A DNA stretch of 64,000 bases from Choristoneura fumiferana (Eukaryota; Arthropoda; Insecta; Lepidoptera; Tortricidae): the NCBI RefSeq assembly GCF_025370935.1, contig NC_133497.1, forward strand, positions 9,478,599 through 9,542,598. Direction: 5' to 3'. A program made the position numbers and the translations under genes. Under the pieces are notes generated by a model. It was not told the origin of the DNA, did no database searches, and saw only the letters and a list, made by a program, of their open reading frames with translations. Of the stretch, positions 10,776 to 20,033 are shown one piece after another. Within the stretch, counting starts at the first letter, position 1. The number at the start of each line of letters is the position of its first letter.

Positions 10776-11788
10776 TTATTTTTCTGTTTTTTCTGTGCAT
10801 CTATATTTCAGTTTGTATTTTCAATTTATTAAACTTTGATTTAAAAAATAACTAAAAAATCTAATACCGAATCGAAATCGAATGCCTGTAATGCAATACA
10901 AAATGTACCCCTCATTACAAGCTAACGACCCGGGTCGGTAAGAATGGCCGATCAGAGCCCGTTCACGCGGTTTAAAGTTGTGTCGGATCGACTATCGGAT
11001 TGGATGCGGCAAAGCTTCCCTCCCGGTTTCGTACATCCTCCGGTCCGGATCTGGTTTATTGCATTGCATTGCAGGATTTTTGTTCGGAGCTTGTGTGAAT
11101 CAATGAAACGAAATTGTTCATCTGTAGTGATTAATGTTTTGCCATCGTATTTTTTCGCAAAAGTAAAGCAAAGCAAGCGAGACGAGATATATACTACATC
11201 TTTGATACGTCATTATCATTATTACTAACTCGCTCCTTTTCTGTCTCATGACATAATTTATCTCAACTCGTTAGCTTTGCTTTAGTTTACTGAAGCTTAT
11301 TGAGAAAAGCAAGATAAAATCGAACTTGTCCGACAAAATGCTATGGAAAAACATTATTCACTAGTTTCTAGAAGGTAACACAGTCGATAACATTACTATT
11401 CCCGTGTGACTGTATTGGTAACGCAACGCGAACCGCGAACGTAACACGATAGCGGATAATCGCTTAAGACGCTTATGCGGTACATAAGAGTAGGGTAAAG
11501 TCATAATAGCTGTTTAAGCTCTGGTTTGACAGACATTTACATACAAAAAGTGAGTATTGAATCAATAAAGAAACGCTGCTAATGTGAAGTGAGTATATAG
11601 AATTTTTCATCACACTTGCTCGTAAACAGTGTCAAAACATGAAGGCTACCTTGATTGCAACCCCCTAAATAAAACCCTCGACCTTAATGTGCTTGTCATG
11701 AAACCCGTGGTCGGTAAATGAGTCACTGCGCGTACAAATTTTCTTTTCATGAAGCCCAAGGTCGGTAAATGAGTCCGTGCCCGTACTG

Positions 11789-11887
11789 ATGGTGCTGCGC
11801 ATGGTGCAGCAGCAGGACCACATGCACACGCGGCTCAGGCACATGCTGAGGGAGGGGGAGGGCGACGCTGCCAAGAGCGCAGCCTAA
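11789..11887 (+). other. Possible captured 3' exon fragment (32 codons plus stop)
   Basis: The frame reads MVLRMVQQQDHMHTRLRH and ends in AKSAA and a TAA stop. It is open upstream to a stop near 11749. The stretch is distinctly richer in G+C than its surroundings and has amphipathic, coding-like composition. Twice upstream the sequence 'ggtcggtaaatgagt' resembles a 5' splice site. I do not recognise the protein. It may be the last exon of a host gene carried inside the TIR element, or chance. Confidence 0.3.
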
Positions 11888-11963
11888 GGTATCGCCAATA
11901 TTTGGAACAATTATATTTTTTCTTTTAGAAATATAAAATTATACTCGCAAATGTGATGAAAAA

Positions 11964-12090
11964 CATTGTATGTCGCACGGGCGGTACTAGAATTACGAAC
12001 ATCGACTCATTAAAGCCCTCAGTCTTCGACTTCGGGCTTCTAATAGACTCTCGTTCGTAATTCCTTATTTACCGCCCTTAAGACACAATG
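11964..12090. mobile_element. Hairpin MITE ('attacgaac' family)
   Basis: The left half (acattgtatgtcgcacggg, then attacgaacatcgactc) is inverted in the right half (gttcgtaattccttatttac, then agacacaatg). The loop carries 'cagtcttcgacttcgggctt'. Non-coding palindrome, part of the A-only insertion. Confidence 0.65.
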
Positions 12091-12329
12091 TACTATTTTC
12101 GCGCCTTTACAACTAATTTGAAACGTAGGTGTCATCTAATTAAGAATAAAAGAATTTATCTGAAATATAACAAAAAGACACAAAGATTCATCGGCGGACT
12201 CCGCACTAGATTCTTGGCCTGTATCGCGGAGACCAGAGACAATTTACAAGTTATAGCAGTTACTTATCGATTGTGATAATTTCGACAGATGGCACCACAC
12301 GTCACCGTTGGTGTATGCAAGCGATTATG

Positions 12330-12465
12330 ATTTTATTTATTCAACTGGATGGCAAACGAGCAAGTGGGTCTCCTGATGGTAAGAGATCACCACCGCCCAT
12401 AAACATCTGCAATACCAGGCGTATTGCAGATGCGTTGCCAACCCAGAGGCCTAAGATGGGATATC
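12330..12465 (+). mobile_element. SINE-like repeat ('gatggcaaacgagcaag' family)
   Basis: Contains gatggcaaacgagcaagtg, ctcctgatggtaagagatc and accaccgcccataaacatc, then a small imperfect hairpin (aataccaggcgtatt) and gcctaagatggg. The 214-residue open frame at 12273-12917 starts in this repeat and is broken by a frameshift in copy B (47004-47649), so I do not treat it as a gene. Confidence 0.7.
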
Positions 12466-13126
12466 AAGTGCCAGTAATTTCACCGGCTGTCTTACTCTCC
12501 ACGCCGAAACACAACCTTGCACAAGGTCCTACCACCTGCTGCTGTTTACGGCTGTTTGGTTGGATTCCCGGTGGTTTAGTGGTCATGACCCTCTGGCACG
12601 TTAAGCTACAGGGAGTGCAAATCGTGTCTGGCAATACGAAAATCTTTTTCCTTAAAATTAAATCTAGGACTATAAACGGTTACTTTGCTCACTCGCAACT
12701 TCGATTCGATAGCTACATACGTCTATGCAGCTCCTCCGTCTCCACACTGACACACATCACGCAAACCCGAGTATCACCACCATCCAACTACGTAGACACG
12801 TTTCGAACTCAACCAGAGTCATCATCAGAGAAACACAACCGTTCACTAACCAACCTGTTACTGTTTTCACGTAATTTGTTACACTTTTTATTCCACGAAA
12901 GACATAAATTTACATAGCATAAAAATAACAACAGAAAGTTAAAATTAACCCCATTAAACTGCAAACATCTGTCGTCTAGTTATTAGTAAACAAACTAGCT
13001 TGTCTACAACAAACATTGAGGCAGGCCGCCCCATGTGGTCTTGTAAATGGGGCGGTGTTTCCGCGGAGTGAACTATCTTTTATCTATAACCGTTGCGGCA
13101 GGTCAAGGAACTTCAGGTTTGCACAT

Positions 13127-13381
13127 ACATATATAAATATCACGGGACGCTTGTCACCAACTGACCTAGTCCCAAAGTAAGCAAAGCTTTTCTTATGGGT
13201 GATAGCGAGGCAACAGATTAGCATTTATATATTAATAGATACATACTTAAATTCACATTAAACACCCAAAACTCGAAAACAAACATTTGTATTTTTCATA
13301 CATAATATCTGCCTCGATCTGGGATTGAACCCGGTTCTTCAAGCTTCGTGATCAGTTTCTTTAACCACTCAGCGCTCAGGT
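13127..13381 (-). mobile_element. tRNA-derived SINE, minus strand, old copy
   Basis: On the minus strand a tRNA-like head with B-box-like sequence (gggttcaatccc) is followed by 'gcagatattatg', 'gtatttaaacc..'-type body sequence, 'cttactttgggactagg' and 'gtgatatttatatatg'. It aligns with the fresher B-only copy at 49762-50036 but is diverged. Shared by both copies (47862-48112), so older than their split. Confidence 0.8.
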
Positions 13382-14010
13382 GGATGTATTTTGGTGTCGA
13401 TGCAAGATAGAGACGATTTCATATCCACATATAATACCTCTGACGCCAGCCTCTAGGACTTTCTTTTCGGTCCTCGTCGGCGAGACTAGAACTTTGACCT
13501 ATGGCCTTACAAACAGACGGTCACAGGTTCTAGCCCGGGCTCGCAACATTGGGTTCGGTTTCAGATTTAATTACGAAATTTCATTACATTTATTTATAAC
13601 TTTTATAAGAACAAGTCAGGTCAAGGACCGCCTTGTCTATGGTTGAGTCGGCGTCGTGGACATGTCTATTTATAAAACTGTCACGGTATGACGCGGCAGC
13701 GTGACATGGTTCCAGTTTGGGACGCTATTTATAAACGTTTTAAATAGAGCTTTATAGGTAAGTTCTAAGTACCGTAGGATGAACAGTTTTTTAGGCAACC
13801 TGGAGAGAGCAATGTGTAAAAATTGTTTGTGACTGAGTGCGTCAACTCCTACTGGTTCCGGCAGAATATCAGCGCTGTGACAGCAATGTCGCAGCACATG
13901 CTGAGTCGGCGCCTTTTCGCGGCTGTGCCGTGACAACTTAATTTAAATATGTAACAATTTGAATCGTTTGTTTATGTAGAATTGTCATGGCATGTTTGTG
14001 AATAAAGTTT

Positions 14011-14032
14011 TCTATCTATCTATCTATCTATC
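14011..14032. repeat. (TCTA)n microsatellite
   Basis: Five to six uninterrupted tcta units directly after 'aataaagttt'. Present at about 48758-48779 in copy B. Confidence 0.9.
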
Positions 14033-14094
14033 CTATAAGAAAGGATAGTGCTGCTGCTCAAGTAGCGTAGTAAAAAAGCAACCTGAGAATCCTC

Positions 14095-14256
14095 AGATAT
14101 GTGTGCATAGGAGAAATTCGTGTCTGTACTCGTGTTCAGTGGTGGTGTAGGGGTATAGCACGCAGCACGGAATGCTGAGGACCTGGGTTCGATTCCCAGC
14201 GCTGGTCTCTTTTTCTGGTTTTTCTGTGCATCCATGTCTCAGTTTGTATTTTCGAT
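14095..14256 (+). mobile_element. SINE with tRNA-like module (single unit)
   Basis: The tRNA-like unit at 14134-14207 has A-box-like ggtgtaggggtatagc, a perfect T-arm (ctggg, ttcgatt, cccag) and anticodon loop acggaat. It is preceded by part of the head ('gcataggagaaattcgtg') and followed by a T-rich linker and 'tgtctcagtttgtattttcg'. This is the sister subfamily of the palindromic A-only elements. Shared with copy B (48833-49000, module 48872-48945). Confidence 0.75.
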
Positions 14257-14257
14257 A

Positions 14258-14345
14258 TCAATACAATACAATACAATACAAAGACTCTTTATTGTACACC
14301 AGACATAGTAAGCGATACAGAAAACAGATACACAGAAAAAATTAC
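14258..14345 (-). mobile_element. Truncated SINE/LINE tail with (attgt)n end, A only
   Basis: On the minus strand: 'tctgttttctgtatcgc', 'ttactatgtctggtgtac', 'aataaagagtctttg', then repeated tattg. Absent at the matching position of copy B (near 48996). A longer related copy is at 31003-31137, and a short plus-strand B-only insertion at about 54322-54376 has the same 3' end. Confidence 0.65.
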
Positions 14346-14877
14346 AAGGAATCCATTTTTTCACAATAATTCCCGTAGGAATCCCCAAAAATAATATTGT
14401 GAGTTACATTAGTATTGCATAAAAACCCGGGCCGAATTTCATGTCTCTAATCCAAGCCGTTGGATTTATATAGAAGAGTTTACTAGTTGTTATTTTTTTT
14501 ACTTCCTTAAAAAAATCCCTAAGAACCTTCTAAGAAGTATTACAAAACTTTAATTTATATAGAGATGATATCTATACATACATACATACTCGCACACTAA
14601 CAAAAAAGCATTTGTGTAAAATTTTGGACGTTGATGTTCTCGTCAAGATAAAAGCAGTTCATTAAGTATAATTTAAGGTAATTGCTCCTTCGAAATTGTC
14701 GTATAGTGACCTTTTCGAAACCGGTTCGCGGATACGTTTTGCACGTGTTTATTCTCAAATATTAACAACTCCTTTGGGTTCTGTGCCCAAAAGGTTCTCA
14801 CAAAGGGACTCTAATACTTAGTAATAATACAAAGGTTATTAAAAGGAGTTTTAACCTTTACAACGTAATCTTTCTGC

Positions 14878-15060
14878 CTACATTATAAATGCGAAAGTTT
14901 GTAAGTCCATTTGTTTTGAACTTTGAATTTGTTTGTTTATTACTTCATCACGTCTAAACCGCTGAACCGATTCAGAATAAATTCAGATATAGATACATAG
15001 TTTGAGTTGAGTCCCAGGGAAGGACAATATTCCGGTAAATTGTATAATTCGAAATTACGA
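14878..15060 (+). repeat. Lepidopteran high-copy repeat ('ataaatgcgaaagtttgt' family)
   Basis: cctacattataaatgcgaaa, then 'ccgctgaaccgattc' and 'gtttgagttgagtcccag'. Same family as 7972-8130. Copy B: about 49541-49700. Confidence 0.65.
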
Positions 15061-15237
15061 GGCTTATAAAGTGAATTGTTTTTATTACATATTACAAAAT
15101 AGTCACTTACCACCGTCTGTACGCTTAGATCTTATTTAAATCCAGTGTCTACCATCAGTTAGACAATATTTCACGGAAGGTTTATACATACAATACATAA
15201 TACTAGCAGCGCGCTCCGGCTTCGCGCTGGCATAGTT

Positions 15238-15470
15238 TTTAACCCCCAACGGAAAAAGAGGGGTGTTATAAGTTTGAACGCTATGTGTGTCTGTCTGTGG
15301 CACCGTAGCTCTTAAACGGGTGGACCGATTTGAATGCGGTTTTTATTTGATAGCAGGTTTTCTAGCGATGGTTCTTAGACATGTGTCATCAATATCAGCC
15401 GTTTTTGAGATATTGAACTTTAAAGTGACAAAGTTGGAGTTTTCCATCTTTTTGCTGGTTAGGTTATTGG
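15238..15470 (+). repeat. Lepidopteran high-copy repeat ('aaaaagaggggtgttata' family)
   Basis: Starts aacccccaacggaaaaagag and passes 'gtgtctgtctgtggcac', 'cttaaacgggtggaccg' and 'gttcttagacatgtgtc'. The same family occurs on the minus strand at 21270-21495 and 25556-25795. Reading frames here come from the repeat. Copy B: about 50150-50400. Confidence 0.7.
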
Positions 15471-16180
15471 AAAATGGATCTGAAAAACGTGGTGTCTTTG
15501 ATCCAAAACTTTTTTAAAAATTTTAGCCGACCAGAGCCGATTAGGTATTTTATAAAACAGAAACATCAACCAACTTCAATTCATCATCATCAATCAAACT
15601 TTTTATCGAAGTTTTTACCTCGGGAGTTACAACCCCAGCGCGACTGTCACATGCGCAGAATTTAACGGCCAGCGCTACACACCCGCGCCGGCTGTACCAT
15701 TGTGACATTTAAAACACAAAGACGCTGAAACCATCTAAATATAATTTATCGCTTACCGGAATTACAAAACCGTCCGTCGCCTACGATCCAAAAATAGACC
15801 TTTTATGATCATTTCTGGATCAACAGATGTGGTGCCGAAATTCTATCTACAAACATATGGGCTAGCTGAAGTAACATCGAGTCTACTATACTCGAGTCCA
15901 GAATTAGGCGAACCGACTTGACAGTTCATTGCACACAAATATGTTGCCACAGTTACACCAGTGCTGTAATATCGATATAAAAAAAAACTTAATATCGATG
16001 TTAGAAAAAACTCAATACGAAATTATAATGACAGAAATGAATTTTGGAAAAAAAATTGAACATCGGGAAGGATGCCATGGGCCATTTTGTTCTATTGACA
16101 TTTCATATATGTCATTCGACTTAACTGCCATCGGCTTGCTTGGAACTATTTCCTTTATTGTGAAATTTTCGTTATGTTAA

Positions 16181-16545
16181 GGTGGAGCCACATGCAGTCG
16201 CTCGACGCTCGTTTCCAACGTCAAATCTAGTCACGTGACATATAGCGATAAATAAAGCTGAAAATTTTTCTTTTGCTTTTTCGCTGGAAAAAAAAACTCT
16301 TTTATTTCGGCAAAAACAGCGTTATTTATTTTTTCATTCACTCCAATTTCTTTTATTTGTACCACTGCCACGACTCTAAATGAGATTAAGAAATCAGCTT
16401 CCAAGACCAAGACCATTCCTGCAAGAAGCCATCTTGTCGCTGCTGCTCGACGCGGCGACTTAACGCTACTTTTTTGAGTAGCGGGAAATTTAAAATCACA
16501 TTCAAAATGGGGTCGAGCGACTAGCGACTGCATGTGGGGGCACCC
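16181..16545. mobile_element. TIR MITE (ccacatgcagtcgctcgac ends)
   Basis: Left ggtggagccacatgcagtcg matches the inverse of right cgactgcatgtgggggcacc, with cgctcgac and gtcgagcg just inside. About 365 bp, no coding. In copy B (51543-51890) the right terminus is deleted ('cgactagccaccc'). Confidence 0.65.
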
Positions 16546-17157
16546 TTATTATTTGTTGTTATCCTTTTTGTCGTTTTCAGGCCTAAAGCTATGAAAATAA
16601 AGTCCAAATCCAAAAGTGACAAACATTTTCATTTCGCGCCTACACAAGGTTATATCGACAAATTTGTATCGACATATTCCTATGCCTATTTTTTTTTTTG
16701 CTATGTCTGGTAACATTTTCAGTTGTCAATCTAGTTCGCCTAATGTTGGACTCGAGTTTAGCTGTTGCCCGCAAAGAAATTGTAATACATCTCTATCCTG
16801 ACGGAACTTTTTCTTTTATATACATGACGGAGAAGGAGGTCTCTCTTGCTGGTTATCACTCATATTTCTCTTATAGAAGAAACACAATAACTTTAAATAA
16901 CAGTTTTAATGTCTTTCACATGGGCTTCTGATTAATGACACTATTAACTACCTTTAAATGTATTGATTATTTTTAATTACTAACTTGATTATTTTAATAA
17001 TCTTAACTAATGGACACTAAAAAACGTAAGACAGTTCCTCGGGGAAGCGTCTGTCTCAAGCTCGCCACCGTGCTTCACTGCTTTACACCGACTCTGCCAA
17101 AGCAACACTCATGTGTTACTTGCGTTATGTAGCGCCATGGTCTATGACTGCACTCCA

Positions 17158-17295
17158 TTTTTTTTTTTTGTTACTGGATGGCAAACGAGCAAGTGGGTCT
17201 CCTGATGGTAAGAGATCACCACCGCCCATAAACATCTGCAACACCAGGGGTATTGCAGATGCGTTGCCAACCTAGAGGCCTAAGATGGGATACCC
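17158..17295 (+). mobile_element. SINE-like repeat ('gatggcaaacgagcaag' family)
   Basis: A T-run, then actggatggcaaacgagcaa, gtctcctgatggtaagag, ccgcccataaacatctgc and gaggcctaagatgggatac. Copy B: about 52405-52546. Confidence 0.7.
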
Positions 17296-17982
17296 CCGGC
17301 GCCGTGCCGTGGCGCCACCGTGCACGTCTACAAGCTTTCATAGTGATCCATACAACACTGACGACCGTGCCTACACGCGGCGAATTAACCGTAGATTTTC
17401 ACGGCGATAAACCGTGTGTGTACAAGAGGCCTAAGGGTTCTGTTTTTGCCATTTTGGCTCCGGAACCCTAAAAAGGATCCAAAGCACTGTCATGTTATTC
17501 TTTAACTTCGCTTTTGTTGCTACTGAAACTGGATCCAAAATCAAAAATGAATTGTTGAGAGTTGGATCCTTTTGGTTAAACTACGTCCAGTTACAAAACT
17601 ATGTAGGTATACACGACCTTAATGTTAAGTGCACGCATAAGGTCGTGTATATATATTTTTGTAACTTTGGCCGTGTCGATATCTTTGCACTTGACTGTAC
17701 ATGGTTAGCAAAAAAACGTCATATTTTAAATTAAATTAGTATTCAACATTCGTAACACGACATCATACAACCAAACAGAGTCAAAAATCCAGCCAATCGC
17801 GTCGCGGCCCCGCGCGACGCTTACGAATAAAAATGAAGAAAAAAGTCGGTGAAATTTTAAATTTGGAAGCGGCGGAAGCGCATTCCTCGCGCACGCGCGC
17901 TAATTCTGTCGGACTGGGCCGGCGCTCTATAAACCGAGAGGGTTCCGTGGGCGAGGATTACCGTACCGATGAACCATCTGGT

Positions 17983-18098
17983 GGGCTACAATGAAATTTG
18001 AAAATCGAAGTTCATATCGTCCCTTTCACTCTCGAATTGAATAATATTAGCGTCAGCGGGACGGCAAGATACGAATTTGCACTTCGTAGTAGGGTCTG
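17983..18098. mobile_element. Degenerate hairpin MITE ('gggctac...gtagtaggg' family)
   Basis: gggctacaatgaaatttg on the left pairs imperfectly with acttcgtagtagggtc on the right, with 'gtccctttcactctcg' and 'cagcgggacggcaag' between. It is the diverged relative of 19082-19197 and 27802-27930. Confidence 0.6.
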
Positions 18099-18179
18099 AC
18101 GGCGGGCTTTGATCGTAAAAAGTCGGGACCGTTTAGGGGCATACATGTCCAAATGTCAGAAAGTCCAGGTGTCACATTG

Positions 18180-18405
18180 TCCATGGTCAAAAAGTCCGAA
18201 GGATGAAACGTCCTAGTGTCTAAAAGTCCTAGCGTCAAAAAGTCCATGGTCAAAAAGTCCGAAGGATTAAACGTACTAGTGCCTCAAAGCCCTAGCGTCA
18301 AAAAGTCCATGGTCAAAAAGTCCAAAGGATGAAACATCCTAGTGTCTGAAAGTCCTAGCGTCAAAAAGTCCATACTCAAAAAGTCCGAAGGATTAAACGT
18401 CCTAG
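18180..18405. repeat. Tandem array in left arm of foldback element
   Basis: About four imperfect units of ~63 bp, each with 'caaaaagtccatggtc', 'aaaaagtccgaagga' and 'tgaaacgtcctagtg'. The shorter word aaa(a)gtcc recurs within each unit. Confidence 0.75.
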
Positions 18406-18779
18406 TTCTGAAGGCCTGAATCCCATAATGTCTCATTGTATAAAAATATGACTAACACAACTAAATGATAAATATAACTGAAATAGATTAGAGAGCTAGA
18501 TAGCTCATCTGCATTATTTCCAGTCTGTTATCTAACACCCTGAGACCCATTCTCAGTAAGATCCAGATGCATCTATGATGCTTCGTACATGTCATGTCGA
18601 GTCGACAAGAATTGACCAGCTGATCCAGTCATGCAGATGGACTGGGGCCTCATTCTACATTGTCTCTTTCCATATTGTTATCGTATTGTCTACGTGGTCT
18701 TATTGACTTGACAGTAAAGGCGATCGAGTCGAAAACAATTTGATTGCAATAGGTGTAAACAAAACCAAATTAGAATGAG

Positions 18780-19020
18780 TGAGACCCCTGGACTCTCGGA
18801 CATATGGACTAACCGACATTAGGGCATTATAACCTTTGAACTTTTTGACAATGGACAATGTGACACCTGGACTCTCGGACAAATGGACTATCCGACATTA
18901 AGGCATTATAACCTTCGAACTTTTTGACAATGGACAATGTGACACCTGGACTCTTGGACATATGGACTATCCGACATTAAGGCATTATAACCTTCGGACT
19001 TTTGACCATGGACAATGTGA
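18780..19020. repeat. Tandem array in right arm of foldback element
   Basis: Three imperfect units of ~79 bp: 'gacacctggactctcgg', 'acatatggactatccg', 'acattaaggcattataacc', 'ttcgaactttttgacaatgg'. The word ggact is the inverse of agtcc in the left arm, but the unit length differs, so the two arrays amplified independently. Confidence 0.75.
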
Positions 19021-19081
19021 CACCTGGACTTTCTGACATTTGGACATTTATGTCCCTAAACGGTCGGGACGTGTAGAACTG

Positions 19082-19197
19082 CAGGGCTACTACGAAACTC
19101 GAAGTTCGTGTCGTGCGGTCCCTCTCGCTCTCGTATTAAATAGTATAAGTGTCAGAGGGGCCGCACGACACGAACTTCGAGTTTCGTAGTAGCCCTG
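19082..19197. mobile_element. Near-perfect hairpin MITE
   Basis: The first ~55 bp (cagggctactacgaaactcg, aagttcgtgtcgtgcgg) is almost the exact inverse of the last ~55 bp (cgaacttcgagtttcgtag, tagccctg). Total 116 bp with a small loop at 'attaaatagtat'. It begins 12 bp after the foldback element's right TSD. Copy B: 53409-53530. Confidence 0.8.
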
Positions 19198-19239
19198 CTG
19201 ACCAAACGACAATCCAAGTCTGTATCTACCTAGCTATCA

Positions 19240-19310
19240 ATAGTCAGGTTCTATGAATGCTCGTGGTCCTGGGTTCGTTTCCCGGTAGGAGCAGATATTT
19301 GTTCTCGAGT
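19240..19310 (+). repeat. tRNA-SINE head fragment
   Basis: The B box and flanks are visible: 'ctcgtggtcctgggttcg' then 'tttcccggtaggagcag' and 'atatttgttctcgag'. The last part matches the body start of the tRNA-derived SINE at 49762-50036 (plus sense here). 5' part diverged. Copy B: about 53578-53642. Confidence 0.5.
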
Positions 19311-19463
19311 CTAAGATCAATTTGCACCGAGACGCGATGCCGCAATGTTTCATTGAGAGAATAAGTCAAATTACTAAAAATGGTTGACTTATCCTTGGTG
19401 GGTAAATTTCCACTATAAATAAATGGGAAATAATAACGTGTCAAAAAAACCCACACATTTACG

Positions 19464-19640
19464 TACCACCAGCCAAATATGTGGTCTTCTACCCTACCCT
19501 AAAGTTGATAATCGTTTGCATGTCACAATACAATAATGCCTACAGACGTGACTGTCAACTTGAAAGTTCGACTTTAGCGACATATTCATTTGATAGGAAT
19601 TTGTTTAAAAATTGATAGATAACTTATTTGGCTGATGGTA
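19464..19640. mobile_element. TIR MITE, 'taccatcagccaaata' family
   Basis: Left taccaccagccaaatatg and right cttatttggctgatggta are inverse repeats. 177 bp, bounded by TA. A second member is at 25336-25505. The right TA is shared with the next element, which begins at 19639. Confidence 0.78.
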
Positions 19641-19774
19641 CAGTGGAGTGCAAAAATATGGACTTATCTAACCCTTCAAAAATATGTACCACAGACTCTT
19701 ATTCCGATTAATAAGGCCGTGGTAACATATTTTTGAGCAGTTCGAATAGATACTTATTTTTGCACTCTACTGTA
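19639..19774. mobile_element. TIR MITE, 'tacagtNNagtgcaaaaata' family
   Basis: Left tacagtggagtgcaaaaata is the inverse of right tatttttgcactctactgta. 136 bp with TA at both ends, as in Tc1/mariner-type MITEs. Another copy is at 24737-24873. Copy B: 53969-54111. Confidence 0.78.
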
Positions 19775-19778
19775 CAAG

Positions 19779-20023
19779 GACACCTCTGAGTTTTTCGAAA
19801 TTCATGTGCGGAATTACATATGAAATTTATCATGAGCTATGCGGTGAAGGAAAACATCGCGAGGAAACCTGCACAAACCTGCAAAGCAATTCAATGGTGC
19901 GTGTGAAGTTCCCAATCCGCACTGGGCCCGCGTGGGAACTATGGCCCAAGCCCTCTTGTTCTGAGAGGAGGCCTGTGCCCAGCAGTGGGACATATATAGG
20001 CTGGGATGATGATGATGATGATG
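19779..20023 (+). mobile_element. 5'-truncated non-LTR retrotransposon 3' end, A only
   Basis: 245 bp flanked by the duplication actgtacaag (19769-19778, 20024-20033); copy B has the empty site at 54106-54115. It contains 'gaggaaacctgcacaaacc', 'gaagttcccaatccgcac', 'ctcttgttctgagaggagg' and 'gggacatatataggctgg', and ends in (gat)n. It is a longer version of the tail at 5347-5435. The target lies in the right end of the preceding MITE. Confidence 0.88.
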
Positions 20024-20033
20024 ACTGTACAAG

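Larger units (their letters stand above)
10365..10825 (-). mobile_element. Palindromic SINE-like insertion with two opposed tRNA-like modules, A only
   Basis: A 461-bp insertion flanked by the 14-bp duplication ttattaaactttga (10351-10364, 10826-10839); copy B lacks it. The left arm (about 10441-10584) and right arm (about 10685-10825) are inverted copies of each other. Each arm has the 31-bp end sequence, an A-rich linker and one tRNA-like unit. They flank a ~100-bp spacer that matches the head of the single-unit elements ('tcgatgagggct', 'aagtgactaa'). On the minus strand it ends with the ttttacgg/ccgtaaaa hairpin and an A-rich tail, as at 7106-7359. Confidence 0.8.
11603..12094. mobile_element. 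Composite TIR insertion with a GC-rich reading-frame tail, A only
   Basis: About 490 bp absent from copy B, which reads straight from atatagaa into ttttcgcgcc near 46820. The 21-bp inverted repeats tttttcatcacacttgctcg (11603-11623) and its near-inverse (11943-11963) enclose a segment with two direct copies of a ~51-bp unit (11696-11797) and a GC-rich reading-frame end (11789-11887). A second palindrome at 11964-12090 follows directly. The exact outer boundary and TSD are unclear because both lie in T-runs. Confidence 0.55.
18130..19062. mobile_element. Foldback element built of tandem repeats, A only
   Basis: 933 bp flanked by the 8-bp duplication gtcgggac (18122-18129, 19063-19070). Copy B has the single empty site gtcgggac at 53338-53345. 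Terminal inverted repeats are about 72 bp, from cgtttaggggcatac to aaaaagtccgaagg, almost exact inverses. Inside the left terminus is a tandem array of about 63 bp period (about 18180-18405), and inside the right terminus an array of about 79 bp period (about 18780-19020). The middle (18420-18700) is unique. No transposase. Architecture resembles foldback elements of Drosophila; an 8-bp TSD fits hAT or P superfamilies. Confidence 0.82.

Noticed and set aside
12273..12917. Longest open frame in the window (214 residues)
   Set aside because: It starts in a SINE-like repeat and is split by a frameshift in copy B; no domain or coding bias seen.
14134..14207. Functional tRNA gene
   Set aside because: It has a good T-arm and 74-nt length, but C at position 33, an abnormal spacer before the D-stem, and the same unit recurs within SINEs with a common tail.
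16616..16931. Overlapping frames conserved in both copies (possible exon)
   Set aside because: Readable in A and B, but the copies are almost identical anyway, there is no recognisable domain, and the two copies use different frames at the start.
18180..19020. CRISPR-like regularly spaced repeats
   Set aside because: Units are contiguous tandem repeats with no unique spacers, in eukaryotic DNA inside a foldback transposon.
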